The notes: a model not told the origin generated them from the letters alone. A DNA stretch of 64,000 nucleotides from Celeribacter baekdonensis (GCF_003047105.1 NZ_CP028475.1:434001-498000); one strand, 5' to 3'; numbered from the stretch's first letter, positions 1 through 11,001 are shown. Translations and numbers: made by a program.

Positions 1-1
1 T

Positions 2-433
2 ATGACACGACAGCTTTCTGATTTCATCGGTCTTTGGACGATCTCGCGCCACATCGATGACCGCCGGGTTGCCTCTGGGATGGGGGCTGCACGCCTTGTG
101 GGGACGTGCGATTTTACCGTTTGCGCAGAAGGTCTTATGCAAGACGAACAGGGGCTTTTGTCTGTGCCTGGCGTCGACACCCCCTTTGAGGCCGCCCGGC
201 GATATATGTGGCGAGCAGATGCGGCGTTGATCTCGGTGTTCTTTGACGATGGCCGATATTTTCACAGTTTCGACCCGAACCAAGCCCATCCCGAGGCGGA
301 TCATGATTGCACCCCGGATCGCTACGAGGTGCGCTATGATTTCTCTGAATGGCCGATCTGGCGGGCGCGGTGGCGCGTGACGGGGCCACGCAAGGATTAC
401 GTTAGCGTGACCACATATCGCAAAAGCGCGTAG
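2..433 (+). CDS. DUF6314 family protein
   Basis: A 143-residue protein from an ATG at base 2. It reads as a compact beta-rich domain with the FHSFDP stretch near residue 86 and the YEVRYDF and WRARWRVTG segments toward the C-terminus, which I recognise as the DUF6314 family common in Rhodobacteraceae. The function of that family is not established to my knowledge. No signal peptide or membrane segment is visible. The start lies at the window edge, so a longer N-terminus cannot be excluded, but the length is normal for the family. It converges on the small lipoprotein gene immediately to the right. Confidence 0.75.
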   Translation: MTRQLSDFIGLWTISRHIDDRRVASGMGAARLVGTCDFTVCAEGLMQDEQGLLSVPGVDTPFEAARRYMWRADAALISVFFDDGRYFHSFDPNQAHPEADHDCTPDRYEVRYDFSEWPIWRARWRVTGPRKDYVSVTTYRKSA

Positions 434-439
434 GTTCGG

Positions 440-617
440 TTACGGGCACTGGGCCTTGACGATGTCGCGCGCGCCCGGCATGCCGCCGATATTGGGCGTA
501 AAATCGGTTCAGTGCCATAGGGATTGGCGGTCTTATAGCTCTCATAATCTGGCGTCATAGGACCGCAAGAGACGAGCAAGGAGAAAGCGAAACCGCTAAA
601 ATGACGCGCAAATCCAT
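440..617 (-). pseudogene. Small lipoprotein gene, broken by two one-base losses
   Basis: Read from an ATG at 615-617, the minus strand begins MDLRVILAVSL, then continues one frame over as SLLVSCGPMTPDYESYK, then shifts again to give TPNIGGMPGARDIVKAQCP and a TAA at 440-442. Adding one T to the run opposite 584-586 and one T to the run opposite 500-503 gives a clean 59-residue protein. It would have a hydrophobic signal and an LVSC lipobox with Cys at about residue 18. The fit of signal, lipobox, tail and stop makes a real gene likely. Whether it is truly broken or only mis-sequenced cannot be told here. Function unknown. Confidence 0.6.
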
Positions 618-707
618 GAGGATAAAGCCCTATACATTGAGCAATATCTATGGGGTGTAGAGCGTTCCTTGGGGAGTCAGTGAGCCTTGGCTGGCCACCA
701 ATACAGC

Positions 708-1115
708 TCAGCGTGACAGCACAGTCATATGTGTTGGCTCGCCCGTCACAAGCTCGGTGACCGCCGCGCGGGAGACTTCAAAAAAGGCATGGCGCATATC
801 CGGATTGCTGAGAAGCACAGCCATAAAAAACGCCAAAGCCCCAAGTCGCACCCATTTGTCCATGCTGTAGGCGGTGTTGATGGCAGCGACAAAAGACTTG
901 ATCTTTGTCCCTTGAGGACCAAGGGGCAGGGTCGCACGGGACGGCATTTTTTGCCGTTTGCCTTTGCGTGCAAACACCTCATGCGCACTCAAATGCACGG
1001 GGTCAGACGGTGCGATGCGCGACGCAATGGGCAGAGCGGACGTGCTTAAATCCGGCGGTGTGGCCGAGTTGTTGGGATGTCGACGATCCAGCGGATGATA
1101 GGGTTTGCGAAACAT
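708..1115 (-). CDS. Hypothetical protein with one membrane segment
   Basis: The best start is the ATG at 1113-1115; a TTG two codons earlier is also open. The product is about 135 residues: a basic, proline-rich N-terminal half, a probable single membrane segment around LGALAFFMAVLL (residues ~90-105), and a short C-terminal tail. I do not recognise a family. It stands alone, with about 90 bases free on its left and about 120 on its right. Coding status rests on length and the plausible membrane helix only. Confidence 0.4.
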   Translation of the reverse strand: MFRKPYHPLDRRHPNNSATPPDLSTSALPIASRIAPSDPVHLSAHEVFARKGKRQKMPSRATLPLGPQGTKIKSFVAAINTAYSMDKWVRLGALAFFMAVLLSNPDMRHAFFEVSRAAVTELVTGEPTHMTVLSR

Positions 1116-1233
1116 GGTCAATTCTTAAAGTCCGATCACGGCAAGAGTTTGACACAAATCGGAAAGAAGCGGCGCGGGTCTGAGCCGCGCCGCCTCTTTT
1201 TCTGTGTCGTTTGCGGTGTGTTTTGGCGGGGGG

Positions 1234-1773
1234 TTATACGTCTTCGTCCGCCTCCTGCGGGGCCGGGCCGGGGGCAGGCTCGCGGATATAATCGGGGGCC
1301 TCCGCCAAAAGACCGGCCTGCGGTGTTTCGGGGGCATCCGCTTCGGTGGTTGCCGTCGAAAAGCCGCTCACACCACCGCTTTTGGGCACGGGGTTCAACG
1401 ACATCAAAGGTGGGCTCTTGCCCGCATCATACAGTCGGATGCCATAGGTTTGCGCACTGTTGCCATAAATATAAAGATCACGCGGGCCATTCACACCGCC
1501 ATTCGGCCACGTCTGATGGCCGTTGGTGATGTCGCCGGTCAAAATATGCTGATCGCGTTGCCACAAAAGATAATAGCGCTGGCTGGCATAGAAAAACACC
1601 CGCATGAATTTATCCGCTGGGTGGGTGAAACTGTGCCACGGGATCGGGATGTCACAAGTCGCGACGCCCCCTTTGGGCAGAGTAAACACATCGCCGCGCT
1701 CAAACTGACGGATTTCGATGGATGAGTTGCTGTGATTGACGACTTTCGTCACTCTGGTGATTTCTAAAACCAT
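1234..1773 (-). CDS. Hypothetical protein
   Basis: A 179-residue protein from an ATG at 1771-1773. The first ~125 residues look like a folded beta-rich domain (segments such as IEIRQFERGDVFTLPKGG and DKFMRVFFYASQRYYLLWQ). The last ~50 are low-complexity, rich in Pro, Ala and acidic residues, ending EADEDV. No signal peptide, membrane helix or catalytic motif is evident and I do not recognise the family. The neighbours give no functional hint. Confidence 0.55.
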   Translation of the reverse strand: MVLEITRVTKVVNHSNSSIEIRQFERGDVFTLPKGGVATCDIPIPWHSFTHPADKFMRVFFYASQRYYLLWQRDQHILTGDITNGHQTWPNGGVNGPRDLYIYGNSAQTYGIRLYDAGKSPPLMSLNPVPKSGGVSGFSTATTEADAPETPQAGLLAEAPDYIREPAPGPAPQEADEDV

Positions 1774-1888
1774 GATTGTCCCCCCTTAATACCCTTTCAT
1801 CAGGCCCAAGCCGGAAGTCGGTTTCAAGGGGAATGTGCGTCCGGCTTGGCAAATTGGCGTGAAAGTTGTCGCTACACCGCCTCGTCGT

Positions 1889-2314
1889 TCAAAGCTGTGC
1901 CGCCACGCGCACGCCCGCAAAGCCACCTTGCGCCACATCTGTACACAGATCGGCCCAGTCACAGCCGAGGCAGGCCAAGCGGCTCTCACCACGCGCAAAC
2001 CCCGCTCTCAGCCGCGTAAGCCGGGCGGCATCTATGCCAAGCCGCACCCCGAGGGTGATCTCAAGCCCCAATAAAGCCCCGACATCGCGCGCGGCCAAGG
2101 CATCTCGCTCCACCACGCTGTCCCGACGACAATGCGGTGCGTCCTCGGTCAACAGCGGTGCGCAAATGTCATCCGGTCCGTCCACGATTTCGATCTCTTC
2201 ACCGGCGGACAATCTCGCAGCGATCCGGTCGTAATTTTGAACAAAATCAGCCGAGTAGCCTTTTCCCGCGTAGGTGAGAAGGCACAACAGATGATGTGGG
2301 CGGAGATGGATCAC
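1889..2314 (-). CDS. DUF1284 domain protein
   Basis: A 141-residue protein starting MIHLRPHHLLCLLTYAGKGY, the signature opening of DUF1284 proteins. Cysteines at CRRDS and at CLGCDWADLC form a likely metal or Fe-S binding set near the C-terminus. The start is a GTG whose last two bases overlap the TGA of the upstream gene (2311-2754), so the two are probably translationally coupled. The biochemical role of DUF1284 is not known to me. Confidence 0.75.
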   Translation of the reverse strand: MIHLRPHHLLCLLTYAGKGYSADFVQNYDRIAARLSAGEEIEIVDGPDDICAPLLTEDAPHCRRDSVVERDALAARDVGALLGLEITLGVRLGIDAARLTRLRAGFARGESRLACLGCDWADLCTDVAQGGFAGVRVAAQL

Positions 2315-2754
2315 TCGGTGTCCTCCAACGGCAATCCCCCTAAGACCCGGAGGCCGAGACGTACGCTGTCAATCTGATCCTGTGGCACCTTATGCAGCGC
2401 CAATTTGTCTGCAACATATGCTTCTAAGGAGGGAAGGTTCGTGCAATCAACTGGCTCTTGCCATGAATGGATAAACTCAAATTCACCGTCTTGATCCGCT
2501 TCGCACTCTTCGCGGTAGACGTAATTCCGTCCGATCATAACCTGAGCTTTCCACAGGTCGGCGAAAATATCATTCTCCACCAACAAGGCTCGTGGATACC
2601 AAGGTTCGTCAGTCTCAAATTGCTTGGCCCATTTTCTTTGCTCGATATAGCCCAGAGGGACGGTGATCACAAAATGGGCCGCTTGAAGAACAGCAATTAT
2701 TGCAAGCGCTTGCTTGCCATTTTCAGACAGGCGATCCCAAAAAGGCAGTTTCAT
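2311..2754 (-). CDS. Hypothetical membrane-anchored protein
   Basis: A 147-residue protein with a hydrophobic segment near the N-terminus (QALAIIAVLQAAHFVITVPL, residues ~15-34), probably a single membrane anchor, followed by an acidic soluble domain. No recognised family. It overlaps the start of the DUF1284 gene by 4 bases and is the upstream partner of that pair. Its ATG lies inside a 14-bp tandem duplication (2749-2776). Confidence 0.55.
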   Translation of the reverse strand: MKLPFWDRLSENGKQALAIIAVLQAAHFVITVPLGYIEQRKWAKQFETDEPWYPRALLVENDIFADLWKAQVMIGRNYVYREECEADQDGEFEFIHSWQEPVDCTNLPSLEAYVADKLALHKVPQDQIDSVRLGLRVLGGLPLEDTE

Positions 2755-2776
2755 GGTGAGGCTTTCATGGTGAGGC
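2749..2776. repeat. 14-bp perfect tandem duplication over a start codon
   Basis: The unit tttcatggtgaggc occurs twice back to back. On the minus strand each copy carries an ATG; the left copy contains the start of the 2311-2754 gene. The extra ATG in the right copy is out of frame. It looks like a recent slippage duplication of the translation start region. Confidence 0.8.
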
Positions 2777-2820
2777 TTTCGTCATAAAATAGCAGTTTTA
2801 TGCTATAAGATTTCCCCCAA

Positions 2821-2850
2821 AAGAAAAGGGCCCCCGAAGGAGCCCTTTCC
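2821..2850 (-). terminator. Rho-independent terminator of glnA
   Basis: On the minus strand, directly after the glnA stop, AAAGGGCTCC pairs with GGGGCCCTTT around a TTCG tetraloop (about 10 bp with one G-U) and is followed by a T-rich tract (TTTTCTTTT). A classic strong intrinsic terminator. Confidence 0.85.
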
Positions 2851-2873
2851 AAATCTTTGTACAACCGGCCTGC

Positions 2874-4280
2874 TTAGCAGGAGTAGTACATTTTGTACTC
2901 GATCGGGTGCGGTGTGTGCTCGTAGGCGTACACTTCTTCCCATTTGAGGGCCATATAGCCTTCAAGTTGGTCTTTGGTGAACACGTCGCCAGCCAGCAAG
3001 AAGTCCATGTCGGCTTCCAGCTCTTCAAGCGCTTCGCGCAAGCTGCCGCAGACCGTCGGGATCGCTGCCAATTCTTCCGGCGGCAGATCGTAAAGGTCTT
3101 TGTCGGACGAGGGGCCCGGATCGATTTTGTTTTTGATGCCGTCGAGGCCAGCCATCAACAGGGCCGCAAAGCACAGGTACGGGTTGGCGGACGGGTCGGG
3201 GAAACGGGCCTCGACGCGTTTGGCTTTGGGAGATTCCGACCACGGAATACGCACACAGCCCGAGCGGTTGGATGCGGAATAGGCCCGCAGAACCGGAGCT
3301 TCAAAGCCCGGGATCAAGCGTTTGTAGGAGTTGGTGGACGGGTTGGTGATCGCGTTCAACGCTTTGGCGTGCTTCAAGATGCCGCCGATGAAATACAGCG
3401 CCTCTTGCGACAGGTCCGCGTATTTGTCGCCTGCGAACAACGGCTTACCGTCTTTCCAAATCGACATGTTGACGTGCATCCCGGTGCCGTTGTCGCCAGA
3501 CATCGGTTTCGGCATGAAGGTCGCGGATTTGCCATAAGCATGGGCAACGTTGTGCACGACGTATTTGTATTTCTGGATCTCGTCGGCTTGCGTGGTCAGC
3601 GTTCCGAAGATCAGACCAAGCTCGTGCTGGCAAGACGCCACCTCGTGGTGGTGCTTGTCCACTTTCATGCCCATGTTGGCCATTGTGGTCAGCATTTCGC
3701 CGCGAATGTCTTGAGCGTCATCAATAGGGTTGACCGGGAAATAGCCGCCCTTGATGCCCGGACGGTGGCCGGTGTTGCCCATTTCATACTCGGTGTCAGA
3801 GTTCCACGCACCGTCGAGCGCGTCGATTTGGTAGGACACTTTGTTCATCGACACGGAGAAGCGCACGTCATCGAACAGGAAGAATTCAGCTTCCGGGCCC
3901 ATATAAGCCGCGTCACCGATGCCCGAGGACTTCAGGTAAGCTTCGGCTTTTTGTGCTGTGCCGCGCGGGTCGCGATCGTAGGCTTCGCCGGTGTCGGGCT
4001 CGACGACGGAGCAATGCACGCACATGGTTTTTTCCGCATAGAACGGGTCGATATAAACCGAATCCGGGTCCGGGATCAGTTTCATGTCGGATTTGTCGAT
4101 GGATTTCCAACCGGCGATCGACGACCCGTCGAACATAAACCCGTCTTCAAAAAAGCCTTCATCGACTTCGGTGTAGCGCAGTGTGACGTGCTGCAGCTTG
4201 CCGCGCGGATCGGTGAACCGCACGTCGACGTACTGAACGTCTTCGTCTTTGATGGTCTGGAGAACGTCTTGGATGCTCAT
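2874..4280 (-). CDS. glnA: Glutamine synthetase, type I
   Basis: Condenses ammonia with glutamate using ATP to make glutamine, the main nitrogen assimilation step, as a cytoplasmic dodecamer. The protein has 468 residues, the usual GSI length. It begins [28 protein letters not shown] and shows [23 protein letters not shown], the metal/substrate region [10 protein letters not shown], the [10 protein letters not shown] loop, NRSGCVRIP, and [14 protein letters not shown]. The adenylylation-type loop SPKAKRVE is present; the C-terminus ends KMYYSC. The start was placed at the MSIQDV methionine rather than an upstream in-frame ATG because family members begin there and GAGGGAAAAGG precedes it. It lies 72 bases after glnB and is probably co-transcribed with it. 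Confidence 0.97.
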   Translation of the reverse strand: MSIQDVLQTIKDEDVQYVDVRFTDPRGKLQHVTLRYTEVDEGFFEDGFMFDGSSIAGWKSIDKSDMKLIPDPDSVYIDPFYAEKTMCVHCSVVEPDTGEAYDRDPRGTAQKAEAYLKSSGIGDAAYMGPEAEFFLFDDVRFSVSMNKVSYQIDALDGAWNSDTEYEMGNTGHRPGIKGGYFPVNPIDDAQDIRGEMLTTMANMGMKVDKHHHEVASCQHELGLIFGTLTTQADEIQKYKYVVHNVAHAYGKSATFMPKPMSGDNGTGMHVNMSIWKDGKPLFAGDKYADLSQEALYFIGGILKHAKALNAITNPSTNSYKRLIPGFEAPVLRAYSASNRSGCVRIPWSESPKAKRVEARFPDPSANPYLCFAALLMAGLDGIKNKIDPGPSSDKDLYDLPPEELAAIPTVCGSLREALEELEADMDFLLAGDVFTKDQLEGYMALKWEEVYAYEHTPHPIEYKMYYSC

Positions 4281-4323
4281 TGTGACCTTTTCCCTCTGAG
4301 TTAGAAAAACATAAATTGACATG

Positions 4324-4343
4324 AGGGCGGCTTACTCCGCCCC
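4324..4343 (-). other. Hairpin in the glnB-glnA spacer
   Basis: GGGCGG (4325-4330) pairs with CCGCCC (4337-4342) around a 6-nt loop, between the glnB stop and the glnA start. There is no T-run after it on the minus strand, so it is more likely an mRNA processing or stabilising element than a full terminator. Confidence 0.4.
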
Positions 4344-4352
4344 ATGCCCCCC

Positions 4353-6516
<2,164 letters not shown>

Positions 6517-6540
6517 GTATTTTTGCTGCAATGAAGGCGC

Positions 6541-6572
6541 ACGCTAAGTTTGGGGCCAGCGTTTTCTTTTTG
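6541..6572 (+). terminator. Probable terminator after nnr
   Basis: ACGCT (6541-6545) pairs with AGCGT (6558-6562) across a 12-nt loop and is followed by TTTCTTTTT. The stem is short, so this is a modest call supported by its position just after the nnr stop. Confidence 0.45.
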
Positions 6573-6667
6573 GCTCAAATACTCAAAACCCAGGCCCGAA
6601 AAAGACATCAGCAGATGAAAAGGCGCGCCTAAAAATGCGTCACTATTGTTTGGAGTTGGGCCGGAGA

Positions 6668-6988
6668 TCAGGCTGCGAAGGGCAATCCGCTTTCGCTCAT
6701 GACCAAAATGCCGCCCGCATAGATCGCTTCTTCGCGCTCAAACACCAATTTGAATCGTTTCGGCGCAAGCGTGTCGATGTCGCGCAGCCGGCGCATTCCG
6801 CCACGCGTGATGATCCGATCGCCCGGTTCAAGGTATTCAACTGGCAGGATGCCATCCGCCGTCATCACCTCAGTCCCCATGGGCAAGCCATTGGCATAGT
6901 TGGATAAAATGTCCTGCACGCGAAGTCGCTGAGACGGATCTCGCCCGTCATTACGCTCATTCTCGTGCCCGCTGCCGTTATCGGTCAT
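6668..6988 (-). CDS. Short Hint domain protein
   Basis: A 106-residue protein. After a charged N-terminus, residues ~36-75 (LPMGTEVMTADGILPVEYLE, then PGDRIITRGG) match the first half of a Hint (hedgehog/intein-type) module as in the two large proteins at 11313-16134. The catalytic Cys of a processing Hint is not present (the position reads MGTEV) and the second half of the fold is missing or diverged. It is therefore either a reduced Hint-like protein or a remnant. Such short homologues are frequent in Rhodobacteraceae; function unknown. Confidence 0.6.
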   Translation of the reverse strand: MTDNGSGHENERNDGRDPSQRLRVQDILSNYANGLPMGTEVMTADGILPVEYLEPGDRIITRGGMRRLRDIDTLAPKRFKLVFEREEAIYAGGILVMSESGLPFAA

Positions 6989-7137
6989 GTCAGGGCCCTA
7001 TTATACTACTGCCTCAGTACTATGATCCAGAATATGGCAATTTTTCGTTACCGGATAGGATTTTTTGCAATTTGTTGCGTGATACCAGCGTTTTGTGGCT
7101 GGCATAGGGGAATGCAGTTTGCTAATTGAAGCGCCAC

Positions 7138-7222
7138 GCGGGTGTGGCGAAATTGGTAGACGCACTAGATTTAGGTTCTAGCGCCGCAAGGCGTGGGGGT
7201 TCAAGTCCCTCCACCCGCACCA
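7138..7222 (+). tRNA. tRNA-Leu(UAG)
   Basis: An 85-nt tRNA with acceptor stem GCGGGTG/CACCCGC, a long class II variable arm, the T-arm motif GGTTCAAGTCC and an encoded CCA. The anticodon loop TTTAGGT gives anticodon UAG, reading CUA. The mobile-element gene on the opposite strand ends inside its 3' end (stop at 7201-7203), as expected for an element integrated at the tRNA 3' end. Confidence 0.95.
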
Positions 7223-8697
7223 CTCTTCTCATGAAGGGTATAAACATCCCCCAAAGCCTTGAATGGCAAGGCTATTTCCGGGGTTCTAGCGCCCAGTTTT
7301 CGATCATAGGCAACACGGTCTGCGAAGGCCAGTTTCGCGACTAGTCTGCGGGCGTGGATATGGCCTGTTTCCCAGAGTTTCCAAGGGTTTGCGAGGAAGG
7401 TCAGGACTGGTTCTAGCTTGTCTTCGAAGCTGTCTGGCTTTTGCGGCTGAGAATGCAGCGTTTCTGCCATGAGAGCCTTTTGCTGTTCCAGCTCGCCAAT
7501 CTTGGTTTCATAGCTCTGAATCACAATGTGATTGCTCGCCGCCATGATGCGGTCCAGCAGCGTGGCGATCTCTTTATCAATCGTCGTAATCCGCCGTTTG
7601 GCAGCGTTGAGAATATCTTGCGCCTGATCACGTCGCGCATTCCATGCATCACGGAACATCGCTGTCGCCAACATCATCAACGTGTCGGTCGGTTGCAGCG
7701 TCTTGATCAGATTGCCTACATCAGCTTCCAGCTTGTCACGCGGGATCGACTTGCCATAGGCCTCACAGCCTTTGGTCTGGCACAGATAATACGGGTAGTG
7801 TCCACCATTGCCGCGCGTAATAGACGAGCGCAGCGACGCGCCACAGCAGGCACAGATGACCATGCCACGCATGACGAAGGTCTCGCCGATGTCAGGCCGC
7901 TTCGGGGCCTTGGCAACCCCTTGGCGGCGCTCCTGCACCTTGTTGAACAGAGCCAGTGTGATCAGCGGTTCATGTTGGGCTTTGAGCCAGTTGATGCCAT
8001 AGGTCTCTGAGCAGATATGTCCGGTATCGCCCTCTTGTAGCCAATCCAGCGGGTTGAAGCGCACAGGCGTGATGCCTTCGACCGGCGCAATGCCCCACGG
8101 ATCGAGGATACAAACCTGTTGCCCCATCTCTTGACGGGCTTGGGCGGTGATCAGGGCGTTCTCGCCCTTGGGATCAATCACCACTGTCGAGCCCTGATAG
8201 CTCAGCAGGTTGGGGATGATCAGGCTGGTGCCTTTATGGGTGCGGCTCGGGGCTGACACCACAAGGTGACGATCCCCCTTATACGTGATCGTCTTCATGG
8301 TCTCGCCGTCATAGGCTTCCCCGAGATAAATCCCGCTTTTTCCCCAGAGCTTATACTCCGCGAGATCGTCCGCTGTGGCCCAGCGAGCCGAGCCAAAGGT
8401 GGTGGGAACCTCGCCCAGAGACTTCACCGCCGTGCCGATCCAATAGCCCAAGGCCAGACAGAACCCGACGATCGAGACCAAAGCCGTGGTGCTCCAGCCC
8501 AGAACGCCATGGTTCAACAGCGCAATGGCCAACGCCCCCAAAGATGATGACGAACTTGTCGCGATGATCAATAGCCAAGGTAAGGTGCTGTATGGCCTGG
8601 GGTTTCGGCTCAGACTTGATGAAACATCGTTTTCTCGACGGGTGAGGGAGCGTGTTTTTATCACTATTCCGGGCATCCGACGTCGGATATGACACAC
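7201..8697 (-). CDS. Chimera: VirD4/TraG N-terminus fused to serine recombinase C-terminus
   Basis: Residues ~35-215 are the N-terminal part of a type IV coupling protein: membrane segments (LPWLLIIATSSS, TTALVSIVGFCLALGYW), FGSARWAT and the Walker-like VVSAPSRTHKGTS. From about residue 217 on it is the C-terminal part of a serine recombinase: HEPLITLALFNKVQERRQGV, a CACC...C zinc ribbon, a coiled coil and a C-terminal tail. Both partners are truncated: the coupling protein lacks its main ATPase motifs and the recombinase lacks the catalytic serine domain. The join is in frame near 8045, probably a deletion inside an integrated mobilizable element. Activity of either half is unlikely. The true start is uncertain (GTG at 8697 or a later codon). 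Confidence 0.8.
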   Translation of the reverse strand: MCHIRRRMPGIVIKTRSLTRRENDVSSSLSRNPRPYSTLPWLLIIATSSSSSLGALAIALLNHGVLGWSTTALVSIVGFCLALGYWIGTAVKSLGEVPTTFGSARWATADDLAEYKLWGKSGIYLGEAYDGETMKTITYKGDRHLVVSAPSRTHKGTSLIIPNLLSYQGSTVVIDPKGENALITAQARQEMGQQVCILDPWGIAPVEGITPVRFNPLDWLQEGDTGHICSETYGINWLKAQHEPLITLALFNKVQERRQGVAKAPKRPDIGETFVMRGMVICACCGASLRSSITRGNGGHYPYYLCQTKGCEAYGKSIPRDKLEADVGNLIKTLQPTDTLMMLATAMFRDAWNARRDQAQDILNAAKRRITTIDKEIATLLDRIMAASNHIVIQSYETKIGELEQQKALMAETLHSQPQKPDSFEDKLEPVLTFLANPWKLWETGHIHARRLVAKLAFADRVAYDRKLGARTPEIALPFKALGDVYTLHEKSGAGGGT

Positions 8698-8731
8698 AGT
8701 TTGCCCAATATCCGAATTGGTGGAGGGCGTT

Positions 8732-9049
8732 TCACCCCTCCACCTGTTCCAACACGGCTCGCCAGTTCTGCTTTGCTCCGAGTACCCGGATCACCGACAA
8801 CTTCGCATCGTCCGCCACATACACCACCAAATGCGGCCCAATCGGGTGGATGCGCACGGGCGGGGTGAATTCGTGATATTCCCGCGCCATGGTCGGCATG
8901 GCGCAGAGCATATCAAAGCTCTCGGAAATCGTATCGAGATAGCGTTCGGCTTGGGTCTCGCTCCACGTTTCAACCGTGTAGGCCCATATCTCTTCGAGGT
9001 CAGCTCTGGCTTTCGGCGTCAGATGCAGCGCCAGCGGCTCATCCGTCAT
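8732..9049 (-). CDS. parE: ParE/RelE-family toxin
   Basis: A 105-residue toxin of the RelE/ParE fold: ALHLTPKARADLEEIWAYTVETW at the start, then the ERYLDTI helix and the conserved core ending RVLGAKQNWRAVLE. ParE-type toxins poison DNA gyrase, though the fold alone does not distinguish gyrase from ribosome targets. The start MTDEPLAL overlaps the end of the antitoxin gene by 11 bases, the usual antitoxin-first arrangement. It stabilises the mobilizable element whose genes surround it. Confidence 0.88.
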   Translation of the reverse strand: MTDEPLALHLTPKARADLEEIWAYTVETWSETQAERYLDTISESFDMLCAMPTMAREYHEFTPPVRIHPIGPHLVVYVADDAKLSVIRVLGAKQNWRAVLEQVEG

Positions 9050-9281
9050 GACGGGCCTTGAGGCTGGCTTTGAAACCGGACATTTCAAACGGTTCCGCCG
9101 GGCCGCTCTCCAGCCCTTCGGTGATCGCGCCTTGTAGCATCGCAATGGCCGATTGGCGCTCCTGATCTTTGCGGATCAGGTGGCGGACATAATCGCTGGC
9201 ATTGGCAAAACTGCCCGTGGTCGATTGGTCTTCAACCCAAGACTTCATGCCGTCCGGCAGGGAAACATTCATCGTGGCCAT
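9039..9281 (-). CDS. parD: ParD-family antitoxin
   Basis: An 80-residue antitoxin beginning MATMNVSLPDGMKSWVEDQS, a ribbon-helix-helix DNA-binding N-terminus, followed by SDYVRHLIRKDQER and a C-terminal toxin-binding segment. The start at 9279-9281 was chosen because ParD proteins begin at this motif. A GGAG-like ribosome site lies upstream. It very likely represses its own operon. Confidence 0.88.
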   Translation of the reverse strand: MATMNVSLPDGMKSWVEDQSTTGSFANASDYVRHLIRKDQERQSAIAMLQGAITEGLESGPAEPFEMSGFKASLKARHDG

Positions 9282-9358
9282 AGGGGTCTCCTTCATGAGG
9301 ATAGTATAGCGCAATTTGGCAAAGATTGTCAAAATGAATGGCAAACATTGTCATGTCC

Positions 9359-10648
9359 TTATGGTCCGCGACTTAATCCAAAGGGGCGGGGCCGATTGCG
9401 AGCTTGCTGCTTTTGTTCAATCTCAGCCTGAAACCGCGAGGTGCGGTTGAGACTGGCAGCAATGTCCCGCGCCAACAGGCTGCGGTCCTGCTTCTGTTTC
9501 TCCCTGAGCATGATCATCTGCTTTTGCAGGGCTTTGCGCTCGCGCATTTGCGCTTCGATCAGGGAGTGTTTCTGGGCTTGGTCGCGTTTGAACGCGGCAA
9601 GAGCTTCGGCCTCGTTGGTTTGGCGTGTGCTTTTGGTCTTGCCCGAGAACCGATCAAATAACCCACGCAGACCTTTGTTCAGTCGATCATTACGAGCCTT
9701 GGTTTCTTTGACCCAACGCGCTTTCTGGCCTTTGGCCAACTTGCGCCGCTCAATGCGGTGCTGGGCCACGAGATCGGCTTTCTCTTCGATCAGCGGTTTG
9801 GCTTCATCCCGGTGACGGGCTTTGGTTTGAGCGATGAAGCCCCGCATTTGCTCTGAGACTTTGCTGCGGATCGTGGCGCGTGTGTCATCAACCGAGGGCA
9901 GGGCCTCTGGGGCGCCGAGTTTGTCATTGACCTCTTTGGTCTTGAGGCCTGTCCATTTGGGAATGGCAAAGACATTGCCCTCAACATCTAAAGCGACAAA
10001 TCCACGTCTGTCTCCACGGGCTAAGAAATAACCCCGTTCTTCGAGGGCATTCTTAAACCCGATCTGGCTGTCACTCCGTTCCCATGCCTGTTGAAACATC
10101 TGCTTGATCTCTCGGGGATCGACACCGATGCGCTTGGCCTGTTGCCATTCTTCCAGTGTGAAATTGAGCGGGCTTTTCCCATCATGGGTTTGCAGCCCCT
10201 TGGGCAGTTCCCAGCCATGATTGAGATACAGCTCTTTCGACAAATCCCGCAGTTTGAGTTTGAAATGCGGCAGGTTGATCGCGGTCATGCTATCCGCGTC
10301 AATGCGCGACCACACGACATGGGCATGACGACGGCCTTCTTTCTCGTGGATGACAATGGCGCGGGGCTGGTTTGACAGACCCAGCCGTTCCTCAACACGA
10401 TCCGCCGCGTCGAGAAAATCCTGTTCAGATGCAATATGATCTTGGGGCGGATTGAGACTGAGAGAAAACATAAATTGCGTACAACGTGTGGCTTTGGAAA
10501 TGGCGTGGGCCTCTAACAAAGCCCCATGTAAATCATCTGCCATGAAACCACGCAGGTCGAGCAGAGCAACATGATCGTTGTCCCGCTCGTTCATGAGGTG
10601 GTCTGCCAAAGCCTTTGCGCCACTTCTTTGGGAGGCTTTGAGGATCAT
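9359..10648 (-). CDS. Relaxase / mobilization nuclease
   Basis: A 429-residue HUH-type relaxase that would nick the element at its transfer origin and lead the strand into a recipient. Residues ~95-130 hold the metal-binding histidines (KEGRRHAHVVWSRIDAD and NLPHFK). The last ~130 residues are a highly basic coiled coil (many KARN and RERKAL runs). The start MILKASQRSGAKALADHLM overlaps the mobC stop as ATGA. With mobC and a coupling-protein fragment nearby, it marks an integrated mobilizable element. No obvious truncation is seen. Confidence 0.85.
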   Translation of the reverse strand: MILKASQRSGAKALADHLMNERDNDHVALLDLRGFMADDLHGALLEAHAISKATRCTQFMFSLSLNPPQDHIASEQDFLDAADRVEERLGLSNQPRAIVIHEKEGRRHAHVVWSRIDADSMTAINLPHFKLKLRDLSKELYLNHGWELPKGLQTHDGKSPLNFTLEEWQQAKRIGVDPREIKQMFQQAWERSDSQIGFKNALEERGYFLARGDRRGFVALDVEGNVFAIPKWTGLKTKEVNDKLGAPEALPSVDDTRATIRSKVSEQMRGFIAQTKARHRDEAKPLIEEKADLVAQHRIERRKLAKGQKARWVKETKARNDRLNKGLRGLFDRFSGKTKSTRQTNEAEALAAFKRDQAQKHSLIEAQMRERKALQKQMIMLREKQKQDRSLLARDIAASLNRTSRFQAEIEQKQQARNRPRPFGLSRGP

Positions 10649-11001
10649 GAGCCTACCCCAAGCGCCCGCATCAAGGTGACACGCATCCATGCGACATCGG
10701 CTAGAGCCGCATTTAAATTGACTTCCAGCTCTTCATCGACCACCAACGTGCCTTGGTTCAAATGCTTGGCGATCTGGTTGAGATTATTCGCCGTGCGGCT
10801 TTGCCCGAGACGTGCCAGCACTTCGGCGAGCAACTGTTGCTCCGCCACGGGCGGCTTCCTACTCTTGCGATAACGCGGGGCATCCTCGGCCAACACGACA
10901 GATTTGATGTAGGACGCCAAAGACATCGCCCCGGCCTGTGCTTCAAGCCGGGTGTGTTCCTTGTCGGACAGTCGCAATGAAAACGGGGCAGCACGGCTCA
11001 T
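10645..11001 (-). CDS. mobC: MobC-like relaxosome accessory protein
   Basis: 118 residues. The N-terminal SLRLSDKEHTRLEAQAGAM is ribbon-helix-helix-like, and the C-terminal segment LARLGQSRTANNLNQIAKHL is the hallmark of bacterial mobilization protein MobC. It binds near the transfer origin and helps the relaxase open the DNA. It overlaps the relaxase start by 4 bases and is overlapped by the stop of the gene before it, so the three form one coupled operon. Confidence 0.85.
   Translation of the reverse strand: MSRAAPFSLRLSDKEHTRLEAQAGAMSLASYIKSVVLAEDAPRYRKSRKPPVAEQQLLAEVLARLGQSRTANNLNQIAKHLNQGTLVVDEELEVNLNAALADVAWMRVTLMRALGVGS

Noticed and set aside
135..389. Leftward 84-residue frame inside the DUF6314 gene
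   Set aside because: It lies wholly opposite a family-recognised gene and its composition is that of a GC-rich antisense frame.
2907..4304. 465-residue rightward frame opposite glnA
   Set aside because: It is long only because the opposite strand of a GC-rich, strongly biased gene lacks stops; it has no family similarity and glnA is certain.
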